DNA of 64,000 nt, taken from contig OV121097.1 in assembly GCA_921293015.1 (NCBI GenBank), positions 27,997,429 to 28,061,428 of the forward strand, given 5' to 3'. Source of the stretch: Phorcus lineatus. Lineage: Eukaryota; Mollusca; Gastropoda; Trochida; Trochidae. Position numbers and translations under genes: made by a program. The notes beneath the pieces are model-generated. The model saw nothing but the letters and a program-made list of their open reading frames with translations. It was not told where the DNA came from and searched no databases. Below are positions 1-14,266 of the stretch, piece after piece. Position 1 is the stretch's first letter; each line of letters begins with the position of its first letter.

Positions 1-2400
1 GTGATATACACATGGCACATCACCCAGACATCACAAAACCTTTCGAAAAGGCGAGATTTTGCTATCATTATGATCTATAAATCACAGGAAGATTAATCAT
101 GTCGCCACAATGATTGAAGTATGGCTTCAGAGCAATATGTGAGAGAGAAGATGGGAAAAGTTGAAAAATTAGGGAAAAGGTTATATATAAGTATTGACGA
201 CTTAAGACATTCTATTTTAGACATTTTCTTTCTTGTGTAGCACACTCATTGATTCTAAATTCATTCATCTATATTCAATAAAATGTATTTGTTATAAGTT
301 AACAAGGTATTACAAATCATAGATCTATAAATCCTAAAATACTGTTGGTGTTTTTTAAAATTCAACTTCGTATATTATCAACTGCAGTTGAGTCATTACA
401 TACCCTACATACTTTCATCACATGCCTATATTAAATCACGAGATCTATCAAATTCAATCCCTTTAATTCTCAGTCGCAATTATCTGTCTTTTATACCATG
501 GTAAAAAATAATAAAAAACAAGATTATAAAAAAATGTAAACATATTCTAAATGAAAAATCAGGAAAAGAGAGAAACTTTCAGAAGCTTCTTATTCTGGTT
601 AAAACAGTTGTATTAAAAGAAAATTACCTCTGTCAAAATGACAAGAATACACAATTGTAACCTCCATGTTCATTTGCTTAAACGCACTAGTGCACACCAA
701 TATTTCTTTAACAAAACGAATGCACAGATACTGCATATGTCTCGATATTATTCAAGAACCTCACTCAAATAATCTACCTCGTAAGTTATTTAACGAATAT
801 TTAGTAAAGTAGTAAAGTTGATTTTTAAAGACCGGAAGTATTTAATGTTACGTTACAATAAATCCGCATGAACTACGATATCGGAAATATTAAGATTTTG
901 CTCATAACCAAAAAAGCGGAAACGGCAGCCGCTTTGGTCAATCTAATAGCAATGCTAATGCTGTGTTATTAAGTCGGTTTATTTACAGCATTGCTTTCAT
1001 AATACATAATTAATTATTTGTTCTCAGTTCAGAGTTTAGGTAAATTCAACAGCTGCACATAATAAGTGTTCAGCCGCTTTCAACTGTCTATAATTCATCC
1101 GTTTTGTGCACAGCTAACCTTAGATTTGTTATATGTCCAAGCCGACAGCGGCTGTCTAAATTTTTTCATTGTTGATTGCAGGTCAATTGTAAAGAATTTT
1201 AAGTATTTCATTGCATCGATAGAAAGGTTAAGTGATTGCATAAGTCCTCTTAAACCTTAAAATAGCCAATTTAAACCGTAAAAACGTGCACTAGTGCCTT
1301 TAATGTATGAAAGGCTTACTTGAGAAAAGTGTACCACGAGTCAACGGTCTAAATAGAATATATCTATCTTTGTCTGGTATGTAAATAGAATTGTCTTAAA
1401 TTGTCAGCATTAATACAAACTTGTATGCATAATTCAAAATGACAGCTAGCAGTAAAGATACGCATTTGCAATCCATTATGTTATCGATGCCAGAATCTAC
1501 AAAAATGGTCTACATAAATATTATCGGTAAAGAGGATTGTGAACTGTAAGCGGATGATAAGGACACTTAATTTCGGATACAACATAGTTAAATAACATAC
1601 AACACACAAAGTAATTGACATTGATAAGCAAACTAGTTATTAATAGAGAGTAAGAAGGCAATAAGCAATGGCAGAAAAAATAAATCTATAATAGCATTTC
1701 CTTAAATGACCCTATCGTTCATTGTATTTGACAGGGACGAAAATAAATCGAACATCTAGTTCAACATGGAAAAAAACATCTATCTGCATACATTATAAAC
1801 AGTTTATCTTGAGGAAGATGATTTTGATACAATGAACACTATATCAACTTGTATCCAGTAAACATTTTTACGAATAATCCACTTAAAACACCCAAATAAT
1901 GTCATCTTTCTATAACATAACGATGTATATATAGTCAGTTGTTGAATAACAAAATATTTTGAATGTTCAATCAATAACTTTGATTTGTTATTGATATACT
2001 TTTTTTCTTTAGCAAGAGAACGGTAAATTAAGATGATAAATAGATATGTTGTAATATCAAACATTATCTTCGAAATTTAGTCATAAATTTTCAATACAGG
2101 ATGATTTTATTTTTATCTGTTTACATAACTTTCATTCTATCCTACAGACAATTTTTTTTTACAAAGATTGGTTTATCCGTTTGAAGAAATTAGATTTAAA
2201 ATTAGTTTCTGCAAATAACGTCTTTCTTCCAAAATAATTCAATGAATTGTTCTGCTGTGTACTGATATCTGACGTAAAATTATATACAGTTATAGACTGG
2301 TGATGACTGTGTAAACTTTTTCGAAATCAACTTATTCAACTTGTAAATTACACATACTAGATATCCATCGATTTTACATCGCTTGCATGTACCTTTTTGT
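1..2400. other. AT-rich stretch without recognisable gene
   Basis: Only short chance reading frames are present, all under 90 residues and with no domain pattern I recognise. I see no splice-bounded exon, transposon end or RNA gene. It lies just upstream of the first anchor of the duplicated block. Confidence 0.5.
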
Positions 2401-2760
2401 GTAAGTTTTTTTTATCATTGCGTTTCTAATTACGTCTTTAAGATTTGATTACTCTTTCATGGGTAAAGGGCGCCTTTTCTATTACTTGCGATCTTGATAA
2501 GATTTGTTTATTTTTGCACTGTAAAAGTAACACATTTCATCATATACAACCATCCTGATAACCTAAATAGTCAATTTCACCTAATATAAGCAGTTATCAC
2601 ACACCCTTCTATTTTGATTGATAAAAAGTTATCTTTTGTTATATTTCCTTTTATGTGCCATTACTGGAGTCAATCAATATGCTTTCAATGTGGATGACAT
2701 GCTCTTCTGCAAAGGGTTACACAACGGTGCTGACTGACATTCACGTTATTAATATATATA

Positions 2761-5700
2761 ATTGTTGACCTTCCACACAACTTTAAATATATGATAAATT
2801 ACATTTCATTTCACAACACTTTTCCAAATTTCATGCTATTTCATTAAATCAATATTGCACCTGCAATCTCCTCAAGCATGTAGGACAGCACCATCCATGT
2901 AGAGATGACATTGAAAGTGAGCGGTGACGTAATCAAACTTTACGACATTAAACCTTCCCTGTGAGCATGTCCTTTTATTGATGAGGCATAACGTTTTCTA
3001 TTGTGTCAGCGTCTTCCTGATCAGCGTTAATGTGGGCATCGCAATAAAGTGGACGATCTCTGAATACAAACGGAGGGAAAGTATCCACCAGAAACATTTG
3101 ATTTCACGCTTTAACGAACATCTCATCCCTCTCTTCGAAAATGCATTGACAGTAAACTCATGGTTATTCATAGAAAAAGTGGTAGTTTAACGTTTATTGA
3201 ATGATACAGGTTGTCATTTGTAATACAAGGAATTTTGCTTCAGAGCATAATGAATGCATGAATTGTGTAACCATAATTTTGAAATGTATGCTCACAAAGA
3301 AAAGTTTTCACCTGAAAGCATTGATTGCATTGAAAGCATTCTTTACATTCATTGCAGTGACATTAATGACCTGTTTAATCCTCCTTCGAATTTCAGATGA
3401 TTTTCCGATATTCAAGGGCGCATATAGATATGAAGAATTGACATATTTTGACATCTTTGACGATATCACACCTAGAAACAAAAACCAAATTTCAATCACT
3501 GATCACAAACGGCCTTAATGTTTATAATTTGAGTACTTTCTAGGATAGAAAAAGAGAAGCCAGAATGGATGCAATTAAAGTGAGTTATGTAATAAGTCAT
3601 GCCATTTCAAAAGTACTGATACCAAATGGCTGTTAGTTTTTATGAGAAAAAAGTTAGCTTTTTTTCTTGGCTCTTCTTTAGAAAACACTATCAAACTATT
3701 ATGGCTCTTCTTTACAGTTTTCTATCAAATTATATGGCTCTTCTTTACAAAGTCGCTGAGATATAGCAGATAATTTGTGTGTCACTTATTTACTGCAAGG
3801 AGAACTCGTCTTAACCTTAAAAATGCTCGAAGATATGACTTGATCTATCACTATAGGGAGAGATTGCTGACCTTAGAAACCATGTACAGTAGACACTTGA
3901 GGTTGCTTTTCTTCATTGTTTCACTTTGTCTACCGTCTACAATAGTCGATATATGTGTTAAAAGTCTCAACTTTTCTTCATTTTCACTGTCAGATTTCCT
4001 AACCCAGTATCTACAGTATCACCAGTACATCCACCATTTTCTTTAATGATGTCCTATCTAAAGTTCAAAGAATTTTTCCCTAAGGTTTCATTTACCATGC
4101 AACAAATGGATTTCATTATTCGAATAACTTCGAGGAGGTTGCAGGGTTGTTTTTTTATATCTCAAATTATACATTCCAACTCAGTGAATCTTCACATGTG
4201 TTATCAATTCAAGGCTAAGCCAAAATGAAAAACAATTTGTTACCTCTACTTCCATTTTGATGTGTTTCAGATCTTTCAAAACTCAGTATAAGAATATTGT
4301 CCTAGTAATCTTTGAAAAAGTTCAACCAAGAACAAACTTCAGTATTTTACTTCACAATCCAATTAGAACTTTAAATCAGTATATGCCGTGTTTCTTTATG
4401 TCTCGTCAAATATTTCTTTGCTATGCTCACTATTATGTTTATGTTTTATTTGGCAAGCTATCGTCATCAAAAATTAATGCAGCTTTATCATTCATTGGTC
4501 TGATTATGACGTCCTGTATCAATGATGCGCCAACAAGTAAAAGTCAAATACGAAATATTATGTCGTATTCCATTGTAAACTATTTAACATTTTTTCTATT
4601 TTAGATGCCAAATATTCTGTTAAATTCCTTATTAAAAAGCAATTGTGTATTTATACATATATAAGAATAGAAAGGAAATACCATGATTTACTTCTGGTTC
4701 ACTTCTTTTGGCTGAGAACACTTAAGGTCACATCTATGATCTTAAAGTCATTGCTTCATTGTTAGCCGATTCATAACTTTGATTAACCTTTCAAACTGCG
4801 TCAGTGCTCTATAAGCTTAAACTGAATCTTAGTGGTGAACAAGTTACTGATTGTCTGCATATGATAACCTTTCAACTAGATATGTTTGCGAAATTTATCC
4901 ATAGATGATGACATTTGTAAAATTTTACTTTATTTTAGAATATTATGCACAGGATTTTGATAGACAGTCATGTAAAACATTGTTCAAGTATAACATTGTT
5001 ACCAAATATATTTGACAGCCATGCCAAGGAACGAAATTTTTCTTTCCATTGGAACGTAAGAGTAAGTTGTTCATTCTCCAGTTAATAGTATTTTTTGTAG
5101 AAACGAAATTAAAGGGGATATTTCGTTTACACAAGTATGTATTAGAACATGATTATAACATTATTCAGTTGAAACATGATATTAAGGGTAACAATTTCGT
5201 TGATTTAGATTTTACAACTAGATAAATGAGAGCGCATACTTGGTATTATTAAACAAGAATGAAAAGTGAAGCCATTCATCGACGCTACGAGCATGAAAAG
5301 CTTCAAAAGGCAGCGTTAATTAGTCTTATCACAAATCATCCATACATACAGTTTATTTCTATAACGTTGTAAAATTAGTAGATGTGCAGCGCTTTTGTTT
5401 ATGTCATCTTCCTTCAAAACAACATAGCGGACGGTAGCCTATGCACCAGCAGCTCCATGTCACAATTACATAATCTTGTTCTTGAAACCCCTTCTTCTTA
5501 GTAGGTAGTAGATATAATGTTAATACTTCAAAGCTGATGATAAATCAGTCTGGAAGTAGGATAAAGACCATAATCAAACAAGTTAGAAAATATCTATTTC
5601 CATATCATCTTACTTATTTTCTTTAGTTATGTAGGCAGACTTTTGAAGTTTATCTCTTTGAGAAGTCGATGGTAAGAATAAACCTTTTAGAACTGAAGGC

Positions 5701-7650
5701 ATGTCAAAGACTCATTTTTGAAATAAGTTACATATATCTTTAAATTTTAAGACATAGATAGGATCAATTGACCTGTTCGCTACGAGTGATTGCGGTTAGA
5801 CGAGTTCGAACCTTGATAAAATCAATATTTGGAAACTTTTCGTCCTTGGATCATAGTTGTTTTAATGAAACTTGATTATTTTAAGTCACTTTTTTTACAA
5901 TATTGTACATGTAAGTTATGTTGAAGGTCTGTTGCAACAGATTCAAGTAAATACAGTAAGACGTTTTAAAGTGAAATTATTTTGAATTTTCTCTAGAAAT
6001 TGTGGCCTGTGCGTCGCTTGTTATGGTATAGAATGTACTTAGGAGTGGTTACATATGTATCGTACATGATCAAATTATAAAGTATAGTTGCGTTATATTT
6101 AACCATAAACAACAAGTAAAAGTTATCAGTTTTTTCTGACATCAGTTAACTGAATGTGTCTGTTGCGCAATAGATTCCTAATTGCCTTCCAAGATTTCAT
6201 TTCCCTTTCACAATAGACAATATCACTATCATAAGTGGTCTTGACAACATATTTTGTACTGTAAAAAGCAGTCATGAATACTTTTTGTTTGTTTCTATGT
6301 CAATCATCTTGATAAACGTTCAATCAAATTCACATGACAATGGCAGATACCACATTTTATTCAATTTAGATTAATTGAAAGATACCTTTTGTTATCCTCC
6401 TTCCAAAATATGAGAAAACGATTGGACAAAATATCAACAAACTAACAATTTTCTCTTTACGGATCGATTATAAAACACTTCTGATTGACATTCAAGGTTA
6501 TGGAAGATAACGTTTTTCATATTGAAGACGAAAATGAAAAATGACGTTGTTGCTCTCATATCTCACTATTTTGGTTTCAGTTTGCCTTACGACCACAATG
6601 CTTTGACTTGCATAAATATCTAATATCACATCATTCCGCATGTTATTAAATTTATACTAAAGGTGCAATGGTTAAACTTCCAAAACCAAACCAGCACCTT
6701 CCCAAAGACATAGATTCTGAAATTCTTCTCTATGTAATCGAACTTTCATGGGTCTTTCAGACACGTCAATAGTGAAAATGTCAATCGGGAACACTAAAAC
6801 TACCATAACGTCCTAAAGCTTGGACACTACTATCGAGCAATTACCAGTAATTTCATTTACTAGTCTGGAAAGCTGATTTGAATCTATTTCTAAAGAACAT
6901 GACACATTGTCGAGGGCGCCAAACCACAATATTGGACTTACAATAAAATATTTCGAATTGTAATAAATTGTTACATGATTCAATCAGATAGTTTCAGATG
7001 AGTAATTGATGTATGATTGTATACTCTACCAAATTTCAAACAAAAAACAAAACAACATTCATTTCTTAAGACATAATGCACGTCACACACGTTGCATAAA
7101 ATATGATGAAAATATCTTTCTACAATAAAATGGTAAAATGGTGTTATGATTTGTCATGTTTTCAAGGTATCGAATTAATTTTTTTGCTAAATCACCATGA
7201 TACACAAGGAGATTTTACCATTTAGATAAATGGAGGGATAAGGAAGCAGAATTGGATGTAATGTAGTGTGATAACGAAAGCATTCAATCGTCAATCTGAA
7301 ATGATAGGGGATAGTACATTGTAATCTTACATGGATAATTATTTCTAAGATAATATTTTGCCTTGACATCAAGTGCAAATTTATGTACTTTCGTTACGAA
7401 AATCTATCGCTAAATGTTAAACAAGGAGTGAGATTGCGAGGATAATTTCATGAAATGATCATTTTTATTTTCATTATGTATAGGGCAAGGTGTCTTTTAC
7501 TCCCCCATTAAATAGCGATATTTAGTTCTAGTATCCTTCTATCCTTCCAATCCACCTGGCTTGAAAAACGCTTTATGGTTTAACATGTATACCTCAAACA
7601 GCCCAGTGTGAAACAATTGTGATCAGAAAAACGTTAAACTGTTAACGAAT
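2761..7650. other. Intergenic stretch in copy A, no confident gene
   Basis: Several open frames occur. The one at 2978-3190 begins with a hydrophobic, signal-like stretch of about 20 residues, but no downstream exon or cysteine pattern supports it. Frames at 3201-3518, 3777-4046 and 4257-4604 are merely long for AT-rich DNA and match nothing I know. A segment at about 6780-6930 reappears diverged at about 12090-12290. No RNA gene or element end was recognised. Confidence 0.4.
3668..3748 (+). repeat. Short tandem repeat, period 33-34 bp
   Basis: Three units each begin with TGGCTCTTCTTTA, at 3668, 3702 and 3735. The first two complete units share the rest of the 33-34 bp period with a few substitutions; the third is partial. 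No function is evident. Confidence 0.8.
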
Positions 7651-8162
7651 CGGTCAGGTCAGGGGGTAATGCCCTTAAAAAATATTCATACTTGTAACAT
7701 ACTTGCTGACAAACTGTGGAGCCAAGGTTATCAATACAACAAACAGCTTTATGATGAACTGTGCTGAATCAGCCAATATTCACTTAATGTAAGTGGTCAG
7801 GCTGTTGATAGAAGACTTTATTGACATGGAAATAGTGCCCTTCCCAGATTGATCAATGGATCTTTGTTGCTACAGTTCAAACAGATATATCTTCCTTCAA
7901 TGATTGACAACCATCTGTTTAAAGAACTTGTTGTGATGGGCAAACTCTTGTTAAAATGGATTTATGAGTAGGACTAGCTACTCAACATTTTACTTGTTTT
8001 CTGACAAACTCCATCGATTCATCGATTTCAGGGACAAAATGTACTAATAGAGGCTTGTGGAGATGTAACAGATATAAGTTCAATCTTAAGAGCCTGAACT
8101 TGAAATTGACCCAAACATGCACTCCTGACACAATATTCTTTCTCAGAAAAAGGACACCCACG

Positions 8163-8560
8163 TGACTTTTTTTGAGGGAAAAGATTATGAGAGTAAAGAA
8201 ATAATTAAGATTAATTTTATTGATTTTTTAATACATTATTGGACCATATCAGTATATAAAATCCTGGCAAACACTCACGACTACCAATAACATTAATTGA
8301 TTGATTAACAATTGAATCATAATAACAGTGCTATGACGTAAGCAAACAATATTTTAAGTCATTAATACCAATAATCATTATAATTGTCATTTATATCATT
8401 ATGTGACATATTTTTGGGGGAAAAGGTTATGAAAATTGAGAAATAATTAAGATTAATTTGATTGATTTTTTAATACATTGTTTGGACATATTAATATATA
8501 AAGTCTTGGTAATCACTCACGAGTAACAATAACATTAATTCATCGATTAACATCATTGTC
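8163..8560 (+). repeat. Diverged tandem duplication, period about 240 bp
   Basis: The segment 8163-8310 recurs at 8403-8555 with substitutions. Both contain a purine-rich GGGAAAAG stretch, an AATAATTAAGATTAAT core, TGATTTTTTAATACATT and a following CACTCACGA. The duplicated copy in block B (about 35215-35375) shows only one unit, so the local duplication probably came after or was lost from B. Confidence 0.7.
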
Positions 8561-8580
8561 ATTGATATCGGTATGTAATT

Positions 8581-11500
8581 TCAGCAACAAGCTCTATATG
8601 TCTATCCCTGAATGTTAAACCAACATTATTCCTATGTGTATACAATATAATCAAATAATTTGAAAATGTGTCTTCCATGAAGCACATCAAGTTAAATGAC
8701 CAAATAAATTGCTGTTATTCATAAGGAAAATAGATAATTGAGGTCTCATGCGATAACCTAAGATCGATACCTTTATAAGAAATAATGTTTAATCAACGTC
8801 ACTGCCCAACGGTTTGTCTAAATTCTGTTCCTTCATGGAGTCAATATCAAAGCAGCAACAAAAGCAGATAATATTGTGGGTTTAATGCATAATGATTATA
8901 ATTATTCATAAAAATCATTCCTCTACTATGCCCACGTTATCACAATGTCCAGTTTTTAACACTTGCGTACCTTACATCTTTTCTATCATAACATAAAAGG
9001 TAAAAAGGTGTAAAATGAGGAGGTCATTGAGTTGAAGTAACGGTTATTGTTAAGCTTCTGATCACTCCCCTAATGAAATAAAATTGCCGGTCGTCTGATA
9101 ATTATTACCACTGTGAAGTTTGGTTTGGTATTTTTCTTAACGAACATCTCTATGTGCTATTTTATAAGTTCAGAAAGATAATTGTATAAACTCATTTTGA
9201 GTAATTGATATTTTATTCTGTATTTTGTGTGATGTTTCACTTTGTTTCAACGCTTGAATAATGTATATCAGTTTTATGTGATTAACAACATAAAATGATA
9301 TTTTAAAACTCTTAAATGATATTTTCTATGTTAAAAGCTTTATCATCAGTTTGACCCCATATATAGATTTAAATGATTCTGTGCAGTTTTCCGGAAATAG
9401 TTATGTTCTTGTTTAAAGACTTACTGTTCTGAGTGACAGTGCGCGTTAACATTGCTGTGCTCATTTTTATTTTTTAAATTAGTCGTTACTGTTGTTCTTG
9501 ATGAGTCTTGTTAATCATAAGCACAATAACAGCATTTATATACTTATCTTAATATTCAATTTTCACTTATCAAAAGAAAAAGAAATTGTATCAAAATTCA
9601 AGGCTTTAAGCTTAGCTGTATTAACTGATAGGCACTTGCTCAAACAAGATCACAACGATTTTGATAATAGAAAAACCAACCAAAAACAAATACAACAAAA
9701 TACCTGTTTCTAACACAACATCCTCTTGACAATTTGAACAAGGTACATGTAACTTAGTTGTTTCATTCAGTTGTGAGATTATGTAGATTGTTACATATAA
9801 TTTGTTTCCAGTTCGAATCTTACAGCTTTATGACCAAGTTCAATCTAGTGGAAACTATGAAGCCTTGTAATAGGATTGAGAAGTCAGACTGATTTTATAA
9901 TAAAGTAGGTATTGAATCATCGTTTTGATAAATAATGATGTCATTTGACGGCGAGATTTAGAGTGAAAATGCAGTCTACAGGTGTAAAGAGATTTATTTA
10001 CATGAATTATACATTATAGTTTTCTGATGTTAACGACTGCTGTTAATCTAAATCGTATCAATTGCGTCAAGATTTATCAATAGTATGTACATTTTCATTT
10101 TTCAGCAAACTTTGTCAATAAAGTATTGTTTTGGTATTGCTTTTGATGTACATTGTAATATGAAACCATATTTTTGTTAACAGATCATTGCTGCAGATGT
10201 GAAAATACAGATTCACAAATCTTTCACTGAAAAATCTTATTTGCAATAATAATAAGATGTGAAGGATGGAAGGAGTAGGATGAAGAAGGAAAGCCTCTAG
10301 GATATATTGCTTTGAGTTGAATTTTTAAAGATTTGGATAGAAGCTGACATAGGCATATTGGTTGTTATGGCATTGAATTAATATTATACGATATACTTGA
10401 TATTGTATGTCTTCATAAAACTATAATTTAATACCTTCCTCGCTCTTCATTGGAAAGAGAAGAAAGGAAACAAGATATCACATTAAAGTATTGCGAAATC
10501 AAAACTTCGAAGAATACAGAAACTTTCCAGACAGTCATCAAGTTGTAAATTAAAGTCATGATAACTTGGCTTTAGTACTGGTTTAATTGTTCTTCAATAT
10601 TCCCCAGACGACTCCAAGCTTTCTCAATTGTATTTCCTTCATCTGGTGAATACCAACGAAGCACTACGGGTCTAAATTAACGCTATACAACGAAGAGAAG
10701 AGATATGAGACAGTGTTTATGAATTTAAGAATATTATATAGAAAATAAATCAACAATTTGGTTTTATGAATAGGTGTATACTAGAGGACAGTTTGACATG
10801 GTTTTGTTTTTGAAGACAAAATATTATAAGGAAGTTCTCCTGTGTGTGTTATTATGAATATCATGATCACGAAATAACTACATATCTGAAAGCAGTATGC
10901 GTTTATCATCATTAGATATACAATTATCCTATTATACGTGTATCATCAATACATGTATAGCATAAACATACTGAGAAACATTCGTTCATCATCTGTTTAA
11001 AAGATTATAGCATAAATATCCAAAGAAATACGAGTTCGTCATCGAGAAATTTATATAGACAATTTACTGAACAAAATGTTTTCTTCATTAATAAATAGAC
11101 AGCATTCATGTAAATATCCTACGCAATATTCGTTCATCATCTATAGATATAAAGCAAAGGCATATTAAGCACTATCTCTAAATAATTTATTCAATAGAAA
11201 TATACAAAATATAAATAGCATAAATTACCTAAGAAATATGGGGTCATCATCAATCTATATAAAGCATTGATATTCAAAGCAATATGTGTTTCAATCAATA
11301 GATCGTAAGCAAAAATATCTGAAACAATATCCTGTCTACATCAATAGAAATTAGCAAAAATATCTGAAGTAGTGACGGTACCCAGATATCGAATTCCTTT
11401 CTCATAATTGTTTTGCAACAATGTTTCATTGTACTTTGTGAGAAAATAGATTCATTAAGGTTGTTTGAGTGAATGGTCATAAATACACTGACGCAAATCA

Positions 11501-12384
11501 CTAATATTTATCGCATCCAACGGTTTTTTAACCGAGTCAAGCTTAGATACATTCATGTTAATTCCAATTATGGAGTAACTGCCGGTTTAAAACTTTCATT
11601 AGGGTAACTTTGTAGGTTATGAAAGGCAACATTGTTGTCCAATTCTAAATTGCCACAGACTATATTCTGACTTGAAAATATAATATATCGAATAAAATAT
11701 ATGAATAGTAATTCATAACCTGGATAACCTAAGCCGCATGGTGGTATTTTATCCCCTTATTTGTACGATAATACAGTGTTACTTATGCCGTAGAACACAA
11801 GAATAATCTGTGACTAGGCAAAAACGATGAAACAGTATTAAACTAGAAAATGGAACATAAACACAATGATTGTGTCTCTAATTTGTTTCAAGTCGTCGTC
11901 AGTCAATATTGGTACAAGCTTCTACATAGATTTAGTTTTGTATCTGTAATTCTATGTAAATGAACTTAATGCTTTTGCTTATTTAATATGTTATGTCGCC
12001 ATTAATGCCATTTACACTAACAGTTAAAATCAACCATATATAGATTCCATTTCACTATTTTGTAACATATTAGAAAGTTCCAGACATATGAATGGCGAAA
12101 AGTGTCATTTAGTAACCATCAATTTCCAATCACGTGATCATGCTTTGACATTATTACTGGGTAAATGTCAGTAATTTAATTTAGCAGTCTGCAAAACTGA
12201 TTTGAATCTATATCTGTAGAATATATCGCATTAGTGATAGAGCAGAGCTAGACATTGGGGTTACCTAAGAACATTTCCAAGTAAAAATTTTCGGACGAAG
12301 GATTTAAGATTTTATGATGTGTGATTGATATGTGATAGGATGTCAAAGGATTAGACGAAACTCAACAGCATATTAAACAAGTAA
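8581..12384. other. Intergenic stretch in copy A, no gene seen
   Basis: AT-rich DNA with only short chance frames. The homologous interval in block B is roughly half as long, so part of this is probably inserted DNA, but I could not find clear element ends. About 12090-12290 repeats about 6780-6930. Confidence 0.4.
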
Positions 12385-13497
12385 AGAAGTGAGCACAGCT
12401 CACATACCCCCGCTTCAAACTATAGTCTGGCTTTCTTTGTTGGTCTTACCCTCAAAAAGCTCACTTAGGGATCATGGTTGATAAGTGTATTAAGTTTGTT
12501 GAAGCTAGCATGTATAGTTTAGGAGATATGCTCAGACAAAAGCACTTTGTCAGATAGTCATTGTTTTAGTAACGTTTCCATGTAAAACGCAAAAAATAAA
12601 AATAATTTTTTAGTCTTACCCTCAAGAGATGCACCAATATGGATAAGTGTATGAAGTTTGGTGATGATAGCATGTACGGTTTAGAAGATATACTCCGGAC
12701 AAAGGACTTAGTCATAAATTCACTGTTTTAGTCATGTTTCCATGGAAACCGCAAAAAAATTAAAAATCATTTGTTGGTCTAACCCTCAAAAGGCACATCA
12801 ATGGATCATGGTTGATAAGTGTATGAAGTTTGGTAAAGATAGCATGTATAGTTATGAAGATATACTCTGTACAAAGGACTTTGTCACTGTTTAAGTCATG
12901 TTTCCATGGAAACCGCAAAAAATAAAAATCATTTGTTAGTCTAACCCTCAAAAGGCATGCAGCTGCACATCTAGGGATCATGGTTGATAAGTGTATAAAT
13001 TTTGATGAAGCTAGCATGTATAGTTTAGGAGATATGCTCCGGACAAAGGACTTGGTCATAGAGTCACTGTTTTAGTCATGTTTCCATGGAAACCGCAAAA
13101 AATAAAAATCATTTGTTGGTCTAACCCTCAAAAGGCACATCTAGGGATCATGGTTGATAAGTGTATGAAGTTTGGTGAAGCTAGCATGTATGGTTTAGGA
13201 GATATGCTCCGGACAAAGAACTTGGTCATAGAGTCACTGTTTTAGTCATGTTTCCATGGAAACCGCAAAAAATAAAAATCATTTGTTGGTCTAACCCTCA
13301 AAAGGCACATCTAGGGATCATGGTTGATAAGTGTATGAAGTTTGGTGAAGGTAGCATGTATAGTTTAGGAGATATGCTCCGGACAAAGATTTGTGACGGA
13401 CGGACAGACGGACAGACAGACAGACGGACAGACGGACAGACGGACGGACAGAATGAACGCTATATACCCCCGCTTACGCTGTAAGGCGGGGGTATAA
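12385..13497 (+). mobile_element. Pearl/HINE-type non-autonomous Helitron-like element
   Basis: The element starts with a short palindrome (GTGAGC..GCTCAC near 12390), followed by ACATACCCCCGC. It then has about six tandem units of about 170 bp; the shared ATCATGGTTGATAAG occurs at 12471, 12805, 12977, 13147 and 13317, with one weaker unit near 12640. A GACGGACAGA-type microsatellite follows at 13395-13451, and the element ends in a hairpin at 13463-13496 with TACCCCCGC / GCGGGGGTA arms. Tandem core, tetranucleotide microsatellite and 3' hairpin are the known layout of pearl and Helentron-associated elements in molluscs. It has no coding capacity; open frames inside it are repeat artefacts. 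Exact ends are inferred. Confidence 0.75.
13463..13496 (+). repeat. Terminal hairpin of the HINE-like element
   Basis: Near-perfect inverted repeat with arms TATACCCCCGCTTAC and GTAAGGCGGGGGTATA around a four-base loop. Its GC content stands out from the AT-rich surroundings. Helitron-related elements characteristically carry a hairpin just inside the 3' end. Confidence 0.8.
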
Positions 13498-13601
13498 ATA
13501 TAACGTTACATGTAGCATAACTTACGTTGCAATCATTATGATTAAAATAGTTGATTACAATAAAAAAAACCATTGTAATAGTTAATCGTGATAACATATC
13601 A

Positions 13602-13795
13602 GTGAGTGAGTGAGTTTGGGTTTATGACACCAGTTCAGTTATCAAACACGTCATTGAAAAAAAGTGGACAGATCAAGGAGAAGTCACTGAAAGAAAGACA
13701 AAGTTCGAGAAAGACAGAAATTATATAGGTTGTGTAGAACTCAAATTTGGTAAGGCTTCCAGCCGTCGACCTTTCCAGCTTGATCAATCTTTCAG
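13602..13795 (-). mobile_element. SINE of the (ACTC)n-tail family, minus strand
   Basis: On the minus strand it ends in (ACTC)n (GTGAGTGAGTGAG on the plus strand at 13602). Its body shares the AAGCTGGAAAGGTCGACGG core and ACCAAATTTGAGT segment with the full-length copy at 60226-60534. The tRNA-like head is missing or too diverged to see. Confidence 0.7.
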
Positions 13796-13927
13796 ATAAG
13801 GTTTTGTGTACTAAACTACTTCATGAAGTATCTGGAAATAGTTCCTGATAGACTGTGGAAACAGAGTTGTCGATGCATCACGCAGGGTTATGATGGACTG
13901 AGAAGGAATATGCCAATATTCTCTTAA

Positions 13928-14266
13928 AGGGGCATCAGCACGTATGTTTTTAAATAAGTAACGTGATCTCAGATACATGTTTCCTATTGCAAAACAATTT
14001 TATTTAATCAAAAGATGCAGTTTCAGAACAAACTTACCATGATGCATAAAGCTATGTGAATCCATTTCCCTACCTCAAATGATTAAAAGGTAATCATACA
14101 CAATTTGACAATTGGTTGTGCTTGATTCATGATAATTTCCTTTTCAACTACGGATGTTTGGGTTGACTAATGAAATGTTTTGAGTCCCTAAATATAGTAT
14201 TTTACACTAATGTTTACTAAGGGATATTAGAAGAAATAAATCTTTCAAAAACGTGCTATTGCCCCT
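13928..14266. mobile_element. MITE with TTAA target duplication (339 bp)
   Basis: Terminal inverted repeats start AGGGGCATCAGCACGT at 13928 and, on the other strand, AGGGGCAATAGCACGT from 14266. They are flanked by TTAA at 13924-13927 and 14267-14270. A TTAA duplication is typical of piggyBac and Kolobok elements. The homologous site in block B (38330-38333) has one TTAA and no insert, so this element entered after the segmental duplication. No coding capacity. Confidence 0.85.

Noticed and set aside
3846-3862. 14-base match to the end of a phage T7 promoter (TCACTATAGGGAGA)
   Set aside because: The upstream half of the promoter does not match and the flanks are ordinary host DNA; treated as chance, not vector.
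11379-11399. Polylinker-like run of KpnI, EcoRV and EcoRI sites (GGTACC..GATATCGAATTC)
   Set aside because: Only a short match, with no further vector sequence on either side.
12389-13387. CRISPR-like array
   Set aside because: Units are about 170 bp and contiguous with no spacers; eukaryotic context.
13248-13484. 78-residue frame across the tandem array
   Set aside because: It is the translated 170-bp repeat and GACA microsatellite of the HINE-like element.
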